The notes: generated by a model not told the origin, from the sequence alone. Shown: positions 29,829-40,367, counted from the stretch's first letter. The stretch is DNA of 64,000 bases from Aquabacterium sp. OR-4 (GCF_025290835.2 NZ_JAOCQD020000004.1:124001-188000), one strand, 5' to 3'. Numbers and translations: made by a program.

Positions 29829-31962
29829 GGGCCTGGACAGCCTGCACACCGGCCTGTGCCGGCGCGAGGCGCCGGCCTTCCAGCGCGCTGCCAAGCAGGC
29901 CGCCGCCAGCGGCGACGAGCTGCTGGTGGCCTGCACCCAGGAGCAGCGCCTGTTCGTCGAGCTGAACGACCTGACCGAGGGCGCGCGCCCGGTGGCCGAG
30001 CAGCCGATTCGCTTTGTCAACCTGCGCGAGACGGCCGGCTGGTCACGCGAAGGGGCCCAGGCCACGCCCAAGATCGCCGCGCTGATTGCCGCCGCCCAGC
30101 TGCCGCCGGCCGAGCCGGTGGCCACCCACACCTACCGCTCAGGCGGGCGCTGCCTGGTGATCGGCACCGCCGAAGCCGCCGAGGCCGCCGCCGTGCGCCT
30201 GGCCGACAAGCTGGACGTGAGCCTGCTGCTCGACGGCACCGGCAGCGCGCTGGCCCAGCGCCGCGACCACGCGGTGCACAGCGGCCGCATCACCCGGCTG
30301 ACCGGCTGGCTGGGCGCCTTCGACGTGGCGTGGGAGAACCACAACCCGATCGACCTCGACCTGTGCACGCGCTGCAACGCCTGCGTCGAGGCCTGCCCCG
30401 AGGGCGCGATCGGGCTCGACTACCAGATCGACCTGGCCGCCTGCACGGGCCACCGCGACTGCGTGCGCGTGTGCGACACCGCCGGCGCCATCGACTTTGC
30501 CCGCGCACCGCTGGCCGGCGACGAGCGCTTCGACCTGATCCTCGACCTGCGCGCCGCGCCGGCCTTTGGCCAGCACCAGCCGCCGCAGGGCTATTTCCAT
30601 GTGGCACCGGGGGCCGACCATGAGCGCCGGCTGTTCGAGGCCCTGCTGGCGCTGCGCGAGCTGGTGGGCGAGTTCGACAAGCCCAAGTTCTTCCACTACG
30701 ACAAGCGCCTGTGCGCGCACAGCCGCAACCAGCAGACCGGCTGCAGCGCCTGCATCGATGTGTGCTCCACCCGCGCCATCCGCAGCGACGCGCTGCTCAA
30801 GGGCAAGACCGGCGGCCGCATGCCGCTGCCGGCCGCCACGCCGGTGGGCCCGGGTGGCGGCCCCACCGGCGGCGTGATCGTCGAGCCGGCGCTGTGCGTG
30901 GGCTGCGGCGCCTGCAGCACCGTGTGCCCCAGCGGCGCGATGCGCTTTGCCTACCCGGGCCCGGCCCACCAGGGCCAGCGTCTGCGCACCCTGCTGGGCA
31001 CCTATGCCGCGGCCGGCGGGCGCCATGCCGCGCTGCTGCTGCACAGTGAAGGCGCGGGCCTGCGCCTGATCGACGAACTGGGCCGCGCCGCGCGGCTCGA
31101 CAAGAGCCTGCACGGCCTGCCGGCCCGCGTGATCCCGGTGCCGCTGTGGCACACCGCCAGCGTGGGCCTCGAGCTGTGGCTGATGGCCATCGCCCAGGGT
31201 GCCTCGCAGGTGATGGTGCTGCTCACCGCCGAAGAGGCGCCCGAGTACCGCCAGGCGCTGGCCGAGCAGATGGCGCAAGGCCAGGCGCTGCTGGCCGGCC
31301 TGGGCTACGGCGACGGCCACCTGCGCCTGATCGAGGCGCGCGATGCCCGCGACCTGCCGGCGCTGGACGCCGCCCTGCGCTGCGCACCGGCGGCCACCGT
31401 GCGCCAGGCCGCCAGCATGGCCGCCCAGGCCGACAAGCGCGGCACGCTGGAGCTGGCGCTCGATCACCTGCGCGTGATGGCCCCCACGGCGCCGCCCGAG
31501 GCCATTGCGCTGCCCGCCGCCGGCGCGGCCCTGGGCAGCCTGCGGGTGGACACCGAGCGCTGCACGCTGTGCCTGTCCTGCGTTGGCGCCTGCCCGTCCA
31601 GCGCCCTGGCCGACAACCCCGAGCGGCCGCAGCTGCGCTTCATCGAGAAAAACTGCGTGCAGTGCGGCCTGTGCGCCAGCACCTGCCCCGAGCAGGCCAT
31701 CACCCTGCAGCCGCGGCTGTGGCTGGCCGACGAGGGCCGCGCGCGCAAGGCCACGCGGGTGCTGCATGAGGTGCCGCCCTATGCCTGCGTGAGCTGCGGC
31801 AAGCCCTTCGGCACCCTGAAGGCCGTGGAAAACATGGTGGCCAAGCTGGCCGGCCACAGCGCCTTCCAGGGCGCGGCGCTGCAGCGCCTGAAGATGTGCC
31901 AGGACTGCCGCGTGGTCGACATGTACAGCAACCCCAACGAAACCAGGATCACCGACCTATGA
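29734..31962 (+). CDS. Large 4Fe-4S polyferredoxin, formate dehydrogenase accessory
   Basis: A 742-residue soluble protein starting MKTLICDCNHTLPLD. It has several clusters: CTRCNACVEACPEGAI, CTGHRDCVRVCD, CSACIDVCSTRAI, CVGCGACSTVCPSGAM, CTLCLSCVGACPSSAL, CVQCGLCASTCPEQAI, and C-terminal CVSCGKPFG and CQDCRVVDM. That implies at least six Fe-S centres. Such proteins occur with DUF3305/DUF3306/TorD in FDH operons; the exact role (electron transfer or maturation) is unknown. The start lies inside the 3' end of the frameshifted DUF3306 gene. The stop overlaps the TorD-like ATG. Confidence 0.85.
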   Translation: MKTLICDCNHTLPLDPTALQQALSRRPGTSTEGLDSLHTGLCRREAPAFQRAAKQAAASGDELLVACTQEQRLFVELNDLTEGARPVAEQPIRFVNLRETAGWSREGAQATPKIAALIAAAQLPPAEPVATHTYRSGGRCLVIGTAEAAEAAAVRLADKLDVSLLLDGTGSALAQRRDHAVHSGRITRLTGWLGAFDVAWENHNPIDLDLCTRCNACVEACPEGAIGLDYQIDLAACTGHRDCVRVCDTAGAIDFARAPLAGDERFDLILDLRAAPAFGQHQPPQGYFHVAPGADHERRLFEALLALRELVGEFDKPKFFHYDKRLCAHSRNQQTGCSACIDVCSTRAIRSDALLKGKTGGRMPLPAATPVGPGGGPTGGVIVEPALCVGCGACSTVCPSGAMRFAYPGPAHQGQRLRTLLGTYAAAGGRHAALLLHSEGAGLRLIDELGRAARLDKSLHGLPARVIPVPLWHTASVGLELWLMAIAQGASQVMVLLTAEEAPEYRQALAEQMAQGQALLAGLGYGDGHLRLIEARDARDLPALDAALRCAPAATVRQAASMAAQADKRGTLELALDHLRVMAPTAPPEAIALPAAGAALGSLRVDTERCTLCLSCVGACPSSALADNPERPQLRFIEKNCVQCGLCASTCPEQAITLQPRLWLADEGRARKATRVLHEVPPYACVSCGKPFGTLKAVENMVAKLAGHSAFQGAALQRLKMCQDCRVVDMYSNPNETRITDL

Positions 31963-32651
31963 GCGCCCCCCAGCGCCAGCCGCAAGGCGTTTCAGACAGC
32001 GCCGGCAACAGCCCCGCAGACGGCGGCGCCGGCATCCGTGCGCTGGGCTTTGCCAGCATGGACGACCACGACGAGCTGGCCCGGGCCGAGCTGTACGGCC
32101 TGTTGTCGCGGCTGTGGTTCGCGCCGCCCGATGCCGAGCTGCTGACCCAGTTCAAGGTGGCCGTGACCGAGGCGCCCGAGCCCGGTGGCCACCTCGAGGC
32201 ACCGTGGCAGGCCCTGGTGGCCGCCATGCGCGCCACCACGGCCGACGCCGCGGCGGCCGAGTACGAGGCGCTGTTTGGCGGCGTGGGCAAGCCCGAGATC
32301 TTCGTCTACGGCTCCTACCACCTGGCCGGTTTTCTCAACGAGAAGCCGCTGGCCGCGCTGCGCGCCGACTTGGCCCTGCTGGGCCTGGGCCGCGACGAGC
32401 AGCGCAGCGAGACCGAGGACCACATCGCCTTCGTGTTCGAGGTGATGCGCTGGCTGATCGCCGGCGACGACGTGGCGGTGTGCAACCTCGAGCAGCAGCG
32501 CCGCTTCTTCCGCAGCCATGTGCAGACCTGGGTGGAGGCCTTGTGCGAGGCCGTGGCGCAGCACCCGCGCGCGCGCCTCATGCGCGAGCTGGCGGCGCTG
32601 ACCCGCGCCTTCGTCGAGGTCGAGGCGCAGGCCTTCGACATGATCGAGTGA
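31959..32651 (+). CDS. TorD-family molybdoenzyme chaperone
   Basis: A 230-residue all-helical chaperone ([20 protein letters not shown] ... [35 protein letters not shown] ... [17 protein letters not shown] ... [17 protein letters not shown]). The E-Y-x-x-L-F and YGSYYL-like blocks are hallmarks of TorD/DmsD proteins, which bind the Tat signal of a molybdoenzyme until its cofactor is in place. The client is most likely the FdhA encoded upstream. The ATG overlaps the previous stop, so translation is coupled. Confidence 0.88.
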   Translation: MSAPQRQPQGVSDSAGNSPADGGAGIRALGFASMDDHDELARAELYGLLSRLWFAPPDAELLTQFKVAVTEAPEPGGHLEAPWQALVAAMRATTADAAAAEYEALFGGVGKPEIFVYGSYHLAGFLNEKPLAALRADLALLGLGRDEQRSETEDHIAFVFEVMRWLIAGDDVAVCNLEQQRRFFRSHVQTWVEALCEAVAQHPRARLMRELAALTRAFVEVEAQAFDMIE

Positions 32652-32661
32652 GCGTCCGGCC

Positions 32662-33258
32662 ATGATCCCCACCGAACACATCACCGGCCTGGTGCTGGCC
32701 GGCGGCCGCGGCAGCCGCATGGGCGGCGTCGACAAGGGCCTGCAAAACTACAACGGCCTGCCGCTGGCCCTGAATGCCGTGCTGCGCCTGGGCCCGCAGG
32801 TGGGCGCCCTGATGCTCAATGCCAACCGCAACCTGGGCGCCTACGAGGCCATGGGCGTGCCGGTGTGGCCCGACCCCCTGCCCGACCATCCCGGCCCGCT
32901 GGCGGGCTTCATGGCCGGGCTGGAGCAGTGCGAGACGCCCTATCTGGTGACCGTGCCCTGCGACTCGCCGCGCTTTCCCACCGATCTGGTGGCCCGCCTG
33001 GCGATGGCCCTGAGCGCGGCCGATGCCGAGATCGCGATGGTGGCCACGCCCGAAGACGGCCGCGTGCAGGTGCAGCCGGTGTTCTGCCTGATGAAGGCCG
33101 AGCTGATGGAAAGCCTGGTGCGCTTCATCCAGGGCGGTCAGCGCCGGATCGACCGCTGGACCGCCCAGCACCGCTGCGTGGAGGTGCTGTTTGACGACGC
33201 CGGGGCCTTCGTCAACGCCAACACGCTGGACGAGCTGCAGCGCGTGCAGGGCGCTTGA
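32662..33258 (+). CDS. mobA: Molybdenum cofactor guanylyltransferase MobA
   Basis: A 198-residue enzyme that joins GMP to molybdopterin to make MGD, needed by both FdhA and NapA in this window. The GTP-binding loop [19 protein letters not shown], then [21 protein letters not shown] and [11 protein letters not shown] are all in place. It lies 10 bp after the TorD-like gene and ends the FDH operon, 13 bp from the convergent regulator gene. Confidence 0.95.
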   Translation: MIPTEHITGLVLAGGRGSRMGGVDKGLQNYNGLPLALNAVLRLGPQVGALMLNANRNLGAYEAMGVPVWPDPLPDHPGPLAGFMAGLEQCETPYLVTVPCDSPRFPTDLVARLAMALSAADAEIAMVATPEDGRVQVQPVFCLMKAELMESLVRFIQGGQRRIDRWTAQHRCVEVLFDDAGAFVNANTLDELQRVQGA

Positions 33259-33271
33259 GCGGCCGCCGCAG

Positions 33272-33973
33272 CTAGGCGGGCTGAAAGCCGGCCAGCGCGC
33301 GTGGATCGGGAATGCGGATGTCGCGCTTGTCGATCTCGATCAGGCCTTCGGCCTCGAGCTCGTGCAGCACGCGCGAGAAGTACTCCGGCGTGATCGACAG
33401 GCGCGAGGCGATGGTGGCCTTGCTGGCCGGCAGCGACACCGTGACCTGGGCGCTGCTGGCGCCGTCGTCATCGTCGGGCTGCTCGCGCAGCAGGTAGCCG
33501 ATCACGCGCTGCATGCCGCTGTGCAGCGCATAGGCCTGCACGTCGCTCACCAGGCCGTGCAGGCGGCGTGACATGCCCGCCAGCATGCGCAGCGCAAAGC
33601 GCGGGTCGCGGTCGATCTCGCCCAGCACGGCGCGCTTGTCGACGGTGAGCAGCAGCGTGTCGGTCAGCACCTGGGCGTTCACGAAGCAGGGGCGGTCGGT
33701 GAACATCAGCGCCTCGGCAAAGCTCTGGCCGGGGCCGATCAGCTCGATCACCTTCTCCTGGCCGGCCGGCGAGATGGCAAAGAGCTTGACCTGGCCGACC
33801 ACGGTGACATGGAAGGCCTCGCAGGGGTCGCCCACGCGAAACACCGAGTCGCCACGCGCCATGCGGCGCAGCGTGCAGCCCTGGGCCAGGTGCTCCAGCT
33901 CATGCGGGCGCATGTCGTTGAAAAGGGGCAGCACCGACAGGTAGCGCGGTACATCGAACGAGCGGGCTTCCAT
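33272..33973 (-). CDS. dnr: Crp/Fnr-family regulator of denitrification (Dnr/Nnr type)
   Basis: A 233-residue regulator with a cyclic-nucleotide-like sensor domain (YLSVLPLFNDMRPHELEHLA ... IELIGPGQSFAEALMF) and a winged helix (SKATIASRLSITPEYFSRVLHELEAEGLIEI). It has none of the N-terminal Cys quartet of Fnr, so it does not carry an oxygen-sensing 4Fe-4S cluster. The recognition helix IT(P)EYFSRVLHEL matches the Dnr/Nnr branch, which responds to NO through heme. It sits next to nor and nap, and the matching TTGA-N6-TCAA boxes upstream of norC, napA, ccmA and nirS are its likely targets. The ATG at 33973 starts the conserved part. Confidence 0.85.
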   Translation of the reverse strand: MEARSFDVPRYLSVLPLFNDMRPHELEHLAQGCTLRRMARGDSVFRVGDPCEAFHVTVVGQVKLFAISPAGQEKVIELIGPGQSFAEALMFTDRPCFVNAQVLTDTLLLTVDKRAVLGEIDRDPRFALRMLAGMSRRLHGLVSDVQAYALHSGMQRVIGYLLREQPDDDDGASSAQVTVSLPASKATIASRLSITPEYFSRVLHELEAEGLIEIDKRDIRIPDPRALAGFQPA

Positions 33974-34050
33974 GGTCTGTGTCTCCCGACAACAAGCCCT
34001 GACAGCGGGCTTGAGGGGGCGGATTCTTCGCACACGCGCCCGGCATGGTC

Positions 34051-34064
34051 TTGCGTTTGGTCAA
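34051..34064. promoter_or_regulatory. Imperfect FNR/DNR-like box upstream of dnr
   Basis: TTGCGTTTGGTCAA has a good right half-site (GTCAA) and a weak left one (TTGCG). It lies about 85 bp upstream of the dnr start and about 80 bp from the end of norD. It may mediate autoregulation or Fnr control of dnr. Confidence 0.45.
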
Positions 34065-34141
34065 GTCCGGGCGGGCCGGCGCGGCCCCGGCACCGAGCCC
34101 GGGGGCCGGTGTGACAGCGCCGCGCCGGCGGCCTGGTCCGT

Positions 34142-36052
34142 TCAGCGCATCAGCTGGGCCTGCAGCATCGGCAGGCGCCTGACCAGCTCGGCCGGCCGGC
34201 GCACCAGCAGCCAGCCCTGCCGGCCAAACAGGTAGGGCAGGTAGTCGTGCGCGCGGTCGTCGATGGTCACGGCAAAGGGCAGCAGGCCGGCGGCGCGCGC
34301 GGCCTGCACCGCATGGCGGGTGTCTTCGAGGCCGTAGCGGCCCTCGTAAAGGTCCAGGTCGTTGGGCTTGCCATCGGTCAGCAGCAGCAGCAGGCGCTGG
34401 CGCTCGGGGCGCCGTGCCAGGCGCTGCGTGGCCACGCGGATGGCCGCGCCCATGCGGGTGTAGTAGCCGGGGCGGATGGCGGCCACGCGCTGGCGGGCCG
34501 CGCTGTCCCAGCGCTCGTCGAAGTGCTTGAGGTGCTGCAGCCGCACCTGCTGGCGCCGCACCGAGCTGAAGCCGAACATCTCGAAGGCATCGCCGGTGGC
34601 CGACAGCGCTTCGCCAAAGACCTGCAGCGCGTCGCGCACCACGTCGATCACCCGCTGCGCCCGGCCCTGCTCGTCCACGCCCGGCACGTAGGCATCGGTC
34701 GACAGGCTCAGGTCGGCCAGCAGCAGCGTGGCCAGGCTGCGCGCCTGGCGGCGGCGCTGCGCGTGCACCGGCGGTGCGGCATCGGCCGGCCCGCCGGCTG
34801 CGGCCCGCGGCGCGGCGCCGGCGGCGTGGCGCACCCAGGCGTCCAGATCCAGCTCGTCGCCGTCGCGCTGGGCGCGCTGCCAGGCCGGGGCCGCCCGCAG
34901 GGCCTCGAGCTGGCGGCGCGCCCGGGTGGCGGCCAGCTGCAGGGCCGGGCCGGGCGCCGGGCCGGGTGCGGCATCGGCGCCGACGGTGAACCACTGCGCG
35001 CGGCAATGGCCGGCGCGCAGCACGCGGCGCCTGAAGTCCCACTCCGGCAGCGCCAGGCCGTCGCCCAGCGGCAGGTCGTCGGCGGCGGCGCTGGGCAGGT
35101 CGAGGTCGAACTTCACCCGCGAGGCGCTGCTGCGGCCGTCGCGGGCCAGGCTCAGATGATCCAGATCGGCGGCGGCGGCCAGCGCATCGGGGTTCTCGTC
35201 GTCGTCGGTGGCGCGGTCCACGCGCACCAGCTCCGACCAGCTCAGCAGGGCCTCGGCCCGGAAGGGCAGGATCAGCGCCGCGCGGCGGCGTTCGTCGTCC
35301 ACCCGGCGGGCGCGGCGCCGGGTGGCGTCGTGCTGGGCCGGGGTGGGCGCCGGCGTGGCCGCAGACGGCTCGCCGGGCGGCGCGGCGGCGGCCCCGGCCT
35401 CGGGCGTGCCGCTGGCATGCCACCACAGCCACACCGGCGCCACCTGGGCCGGCAGCACATCGGCCACGGCCGGGTCGGCCAGGTGGGTCAGGTCGGTCAG
35501 GTCGACCGGGGCCGCCAGCGCCTGCGCGCGCAGGGCGGCCTGCACCCGGGCCTCGGCCGGTGCGCCGCGCGCATCGGGCCGCTGCGCCAGCTGCGCCGCC
35601 ACCAGGCGGCCATGGCGCCCGGCCAGACCGGGAAACACCTGCAGCGCACGCTGCGTCGCCAGCTGGTTGTCGCCGATCCAGCTGCCCGCCGCACCCGGCT
35701 GGTACACCGCCGCCACGGCCGCCAGCCAGACATACAGGTCGCGGTTGAGCGCCCGGCTGTCAAACACCGCCAGCTCGGGCGGCAGCGCCAGCACCTCGGC
35801 CGACCACTGCGGCAGCGGCGCCCGCGTGCCGGCATGGGCCAGGCGCTGCAGCCAGTGGCGCGCGCCGGCCGCCCCGGCCACCGCGGTGTTGCCGGCCGGC
35901 ACCAGGCGCGCCGCCGCCGCGCCGCCGCCGGCGCGCAGCAGCAGGCCGAGCAGCGGCCGCATCTCGGCCAGCGTGACCACGGCCGCGGCATGCCGTGGCT
36001 CGGCGGCCCGCGTGATCGCGCGGTGCCACAGGGCGCCGATCCACTCTTCCAT
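34142..36052 (-). CDS. norD: Nitric oxide reductase activation protein NorD
   Basis: A 636-residue protein with an N-terminal helical region, a variable Ala/Pro-rich middle part and a C-terminal von Willebrand factor A domain. The MIDAS-like motif is DLSLSTDAY, with SVRR ... TDGKPNDLDLYEGRYGLEDTRHAV further on. NorD works with the NorQ AAA+ ATPase to load the non-heme iron of cNor or otherwise activate it. The ATG at 36052 lies 2 bp from the stop of the polyferredoxin gene. The frame stays open far upstream over the next two genes, but that part is not coding. It is the last gene of the nor operon. Confidence 0.9.
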   Translation of the reverse strand: MEEWIGALWHRAITRAAEPRHAAAVVTLAEMRPLLGLLLRAGGGAAAARLVPAGNTAVAGAAGARHWLQRLAHAGTRAPLPQWSAEVLALPPELAVFDSRALNRDLYVWLAAVAAVYQPGAAGSWIGDNQLATQRALQVFPGLAGRHGRLVAAQLAQRPDARGAPAEARVQAALRAQALAAPVDLTDLTHLADPAVADVLPAQVAPVWLWWHASGTPEAGAAAAPPGEPSAATPAPTPAQHDATRRRARRVDDERRRAALILPFRAEALLSWSELVRVDRATDDDENPDALAAAADLDHLSLARDGRSSASRVKFDLDLPSAAADDLPLGDGLALPEWDFRRRVLRAGHCRAQWFTVGADAAPGPAPGPALQLAATRARRQLEALRAAPAWQRAQRDGDELDLDAWVRHAAGAAPRAAAGGPADAAPPVHAQRRRQARSLATLLLADLSLSTDAYVPGVDEQGRAQRVIDVVRDALQVFGEALSATGDAFEMFGFSSVRRQQVRLQHLKHFDERWDSAARQRVAAIRPGYYTRMGAAIRVATQRLARRPERQRLLLLLTDGKPNDLDLYEGRYGLEDTRHAVQAARAAGLLPFAVTIDDRAHDYLPYLFGRQGWLLVRRPAELVRRLPMLQAQLMR

Positions 36053-36054
36053 GC

Positions 36055-36990
36055 TCAGTCGCGCCGCTCGAGCGGTCGGGCCAGTGCGGGCCCGCGCTGG
36101 CGCAGGGTTTCGCGCAGGGCCCGCTCGCCCACGGCCCAGCCCAGCAGGGCCGGGCGCTGCTGCGCGCCCTGGCTGGTCTGGCAGGCGGCCAGGCAGCGCC
36201 CGCACTGCACGCACGAGAACATCATGCGTTTGATGTCGCGCGGATGCAGGCGCATCGGGCAGGCGTGGTCGCAGGCCGACCCCGGCGCGGGCGTGCAGCT
36301 GCGGCAGTCGCGCGCCGCCTCGCGGCGGAAGGCCACCACCATGCCGCGCGGGTTGGCCATCCAGGCCAGGCTTTGAAACAGGCCGACCGCGCAGCCGAAG
36401 CGGCAGAACAGGTGCCGCGCCAACGCGAACTCCAGCGTGAACAGCGTGGTGGCGATGAGCAGAAAGCGGCTCTGGTTGGCGCTCATGCGGCCCTGCAGCA
36501 GGCCCGACCACAGCTCGGCCGGCGGCAGCAGATAGCTCAGCAGCGTGATGGCCCAGACAAAGCCCATCAGCAGGCAGGCCAGCGCGAACAAGGGCCACCA
36601 GCGCCGCTGCGGCGCCCGGGCCGCCGGCGGGCCGCGGCGCTCCCACAGGCTGAAGCGGCCGCAGGCGCGGTGCAGCAGGTGGTTCAGCGCCTCCACCATG
36701 GCGAAGTGCGGGCACAGCCAGCCGCAGTACAGCCGGCCGTGGCGCCAGGCCACCGCCAGAAAGCCGGCCACCAGCAGCACCGCCGGCAGCAGGCCGCGCC
36801 ACAGCATGGCCAGCGCGGTTTCGCTGGCCGTGGCACGGCCTTGCTGGAAGGCCTCGATGCCCAGCGACCAGCGCTGACCCAGCACCCACAGCTGGGTCTC
36901 GTGCAGATCGAAGCGCAGCCAGTCGAGTGCCGGCGCCAGCAGGAACAGCGCGAAAAACGCGCCCTGGAAGATGCGGCGGCGGCGCTGCAA
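36055..36990 (-). CDS. Membrane-bound 4Fe-4S polyferredoxin in the nor operon (NapH/CcoG/NosR-like)
   Basis: A 311-residue membrane protein. Transmembrane segments lie around residues 10-25, 65-85, 130-155 and 175-190. Cys motifs are YCGWLCPHF and FCRFGCAVGLF (CxxxCP type, as in NapH and NosR), followed by two ferredoxin sites CRSCTPAPGSACDHACP and CVQCGRCLAACQ. This is the architecture of quinol-linked electron-transfer or metal-assembly proteins. It lies between norQ and norD with gaps of 6 and 2 bp, so it is part of the nor operon. Its role in NO reduction is not established; it may help maturation of cNor. Confidence 0.85.
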   Translation of the reverse strand: MQRRRRIFQGAFFALFLLAPALDWLRFDLHETQLWVLGQRWSLGIEAFQQGRATASETALAMLWRGLLPAVLLVAGFLAVAWRHGRLYCGWLCPHFAMVEALNHLLHRACGRFSLWERRGPPAARAPQRRWWPLFALACLLMGFVWAITLLSYLLPPAELWSGLLQGRMSANQSRFLLIATTLFTLEFALARHLFCRFGCAVGLFQSLAWMANPRGMVVAFRREAARDCRSCTPAPGSACDHACPMRLHPRDIKRMMFSCVQCGRCLAACQTSQGAQQRPALLGWAVGERALRETLRQRGPALARPLERRD

Positions 36991-36996
36991 GGCGCT

Positions 36997-37824
36997 TCAG
37001 CCCAGCACGGCCCGCACCAGCTCGTCGAGCGCCGCCACGGTGTCGGCATCGTCCGAGAGCGCCTGCACGATGGCCGCGCGGCAGGCCTGCTGCAGCGGCA
37101 GGCCGCTGGCCGTCAGGCGTGCGGCCATCACCAGCAGGCGGGTGCTGGCGGTCTCTTCGAGGTCGTGCTCGGTCAGGCGCCGCAGCGCCTGGGCCAGGGC
37201 CACCAGCCGGGCCGCGGTGGTGGCGTCCACCCCGCCCTCGGTGGCCACGATGGCGCACTCGACCTCGCTGGCCGGGTAGCCGAACTCGAGCGCCACGAAG
37301 CGCTGGCGCGTGCTGGGCTTCAGGCCCTTCAGCAGGTTCTGGTAGCCGGGGTTGTACGAGATCACCAGCATGAAGCCCGGCGCCGCCGCCACCCACTCGC
37401 CGGTGCGCTCGATCGGCAGCATGCGCCGGTCGTCGGCCAGCGGGTGCAGCACCACGGTGGTGTCCTTGCGCGCCTCGACCACCTCGTCGAGGTAGCAGAT
37501 GGCGCCCTCGCGCACCGCGCGGGTCAGCGGGCCGTCGCTCCAGCGGGTGTCGCCGCCGGCGATCAGGTGGCGGCCCACCAGGTCGGCCGCGCTGAGGTCG
37601 TCGTGGCAGCTCACCGTGACCAGGGCCCGGCCCAGGCGCGCGGCCATGTGCTCGACAAAGCGGGTCTTGCCGCAGCCGGTGGGGCCCTTGATCAGCAGCG
37701 GCAGGCCGCAGCGCGCGGCATGCTCGAACAGCCGGCATTCGTCGGCCTGCGCCGCGTAGTACGGCAGGCCGTCGGCGGCCGCGCCGGGGCCGCGCTGCAG
37801 CACGCGGGCATCGCACAAGTCCAT
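36997..37824 (-). CDS. norQ: Nitric oxide reductase activation AAA+ ATPase NorQ
   Basis: A 275-residue MoxR/CbbQ-type ATPase with Walker A (LLIKGPTGCGKTRFVEHMA), Walker B (ICYLDEVVEARKD) and sensor Asn in VISYNPGYQN. It partners NorD to activate cNor. GTG and ATG are adjacent at the start; the ATG at 37824 with AGGAGA upstream is the better choice. It follows norB after 28 bp. Confidence 0.92.
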   Translation of the reverse strand: MDLCDARVLQRGPGAAADGLPYYAAQADECRLFEHAARCGLPLLIKGPTGCGKTRFVEHMAARLGRALVTVSCHDDLSAADLVGRHLIAGGDTRWSDGPLTRAVREGAICYLDEVVEARKDTTVVLHPLADDRRMLPIERTGEWVAAAPGFMLVISYNPGYQNLLKGLKPSTRQRFVALEFGYPASEVECAIVATEGGVDATTAARLVALAQALRRLTEHDLEETASTRLLVMAARLTASGLPLQQACRAAIVQALSDDADTVAALDELVRAVLG

Positions 37825-37852
37825 CACCGTCTCCTGCCGGGCCGGCGCCGGA

Positions 37853-39328
<1,476 letters not shown>

Positions 39329-39344
39329 TCAGCTGCCCACCCAC

Positions 39345-39367
39345 GCCCGGCCCTTGCATGGCCGGGC
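39345..39367. other. Intercistronic hairpin between norC and norB (8-bp stem)
   Basis: GCCCGGCC-CTTGCAT-GGCCGGGC is a perfect 8-bp stem. A second hairpin, TCCGTCC-GCAG-GGACGGA, follows at 39385-39402. Both lie in the 105-bp norC-norB gap and have no T tract, so they look more like mRNA-processing or stability elements than terminators. Confidence 0.5.
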
Positions 39368-39415
39368 GGTGCGGCAGGCGTTCCTCCGTCCGCAGGGACG
39401 GACTCACGTCCGGCC

Positions 39416-39865
39416 TTACCCTTCGATGTTGGGCGGCCACTTTTCGGTGTTGATCTTGCTGCTCCAGTCGAGGAACTGCACCAGGTCCTCGAGCTGCTGC
39501 TCGCTCAGGTGGAACTGCGGCATCTGCCGGCGGCCGGGCACGCCGGTGGGCTGCGCCTTCATCCAGGCCTTGACGAACTCGGCGCCGCGGCGCGGCACCA
39601 CGTTGCCCAGCTCGGGGGCGAAGTAGGCGCCCTCGCCCAGCAGCGTGTGGCAGCCGATGCAGTTGCGCGTTTCCCAGATGAGCTTGCCGCGCTCGACCGC
39701 CGGCGTCAGTGCCGCCTGGTTCGAGCGCTGCGGAATCTGCCGCGCGCTGTCGGTCACCAGCGCGATGAACAGCAGCACGAAGAAGGCCGTGCCGCCGTAG
39801 AAGATGTTGCGGGCCATCTGCTTGGTGAATCCACCACGACCGCCCCCTGTTGCGCCTGCGCCCAT
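39416..39865 (-). CDS. norC: Nitric oxide reductase cytochrome c subunit NorC
   Basis: A 149-residue membrane-anchored cytochrome. One helix (about 20-40) is followed by a single heme site C69-x2-C72-H73 (NCIGCHTLLGEGAYFAPEL) and a likely axial Met115 (RRQMPQFHLSEQQ). It passes electrons from periplasmic cytochromes to NorB. Two FNR/DNR-type boxes lie upstream, the nearer one centred 72 bp before the start. Confidence 0.97.
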   Translation of the reverse strand: MGAGATGGGRGGFTKQMARNIFYGGTAFFVLLFIALVTDSARQIPQRSNQAALTPAVERGKLIWETRNCIGCHTLLGEGAYFAPELGNVVPRRGAEFVKAWMKAQPTGVPGRRQMPQFHLSEQQLEDLVQFLDWSSKINTEKWPPNIEG

Positions 39866-39930
39866 CGCCGGCCTCCTGCTCTGCTGAATGTGACAGGGGC
39901 ACAGCCTAGTGAAGCGCCCGGCTTCGTTCC

Positions 39931-39944
39931 TTGAACCGGTTCAA
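39931..39944. promoter_or_regulatory. FNR/DNR box, norC promoter
   Basis: TTGAACCGGTTCAA is a perfect 14-bp palindrome matching TTGA-N6-TCAA. Centred 72 bp upstream of the norC start, it is at a position that would give activation at about -41.5 with a 30-nt leader. It is the likely target of the Dnr-type regulator encoded nearby. Confidence 0.85.
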
Positions 39945-39989
39945 GATTGGCCGCGCGCTGCCGGCCCGCAGCGCCCTGCAAGGCCGCAG

Positions 39990-40003
39990 TTGATCCGCAT
40001 CAA
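39990..40003. promoter_or_regulatory. Second FNR/DNR-type box in the norC-napD region
   Basis: TTGATCCGCATCAA keeps both half-sites (TTGAT/ATCAA-like). It is 59 bp from the first box. It could be a second norC site or serve the divergent nap transcript, although napD starts 365 bp away. The rest of the 502-bp region 39866-40367 has no convincing gene; no napE or napF is seen. Confidence 0.7.
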
Positions 40004-40282
40004 GTCGGCCACGCCGCGCCTTGGGCACAGTGCGGCATCGATGCTTCACACCCTGGCCTGCTGCCGGGCGTGGCATCCGGCCCCCAGCCTGTAACGGCGC
40101 AGGCAACGGGGGCGCCCATGGGGTTTGCTGCGCATGCACCGCGTGCGACACCGCCCCTGACCCGTTCACCCCACCACGCTGGCGATGGCGGCCCGCAGCA
40201 CGTCCGGAGCACATCCCGGGCGCAGCGGCCTGCGCCGCCGCATGGCCGGACGGCCGCAGCAGCGTGCGGCCGCATACCTCGA

Positions 40283-40305
40283 CAACGCGGCAACGCGACA
40301 ACGCG
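40283..40305. repeat. Three CAACGCG direct repeats, 8-bp period
   Basis: CAACGCG occurs at 40283, 40291 and 40299. The cluster lies about 65 bp upstream of the napD start. It may be chance or a regulator-binding element; no family assignment is possible. Confidence 0.35.
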
Positions 40306-40367
40306 AAGCAGACATGACACCGACCGAACGCTCAGTTTTCCTGTTGTGCAACGAGACGGCCTGAGGC

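Noticed and set aside
34142..37816. Single 1224-residue reading frame on the minus strand covering norD, the polyferredoxin and norQ
   Set aside because: Only the part from 36052 down matches NorD; the upstream part overlaps two better genes in other frames and has shadow-type Arg/Gly/Pro-rich composition.
40021..40317. 98-residue frame in the norC-napD gap, considered as napE or napF
   Set aside because: No membrane helix of NapE or Cys clusters of NapF; the composition is not protein-like.
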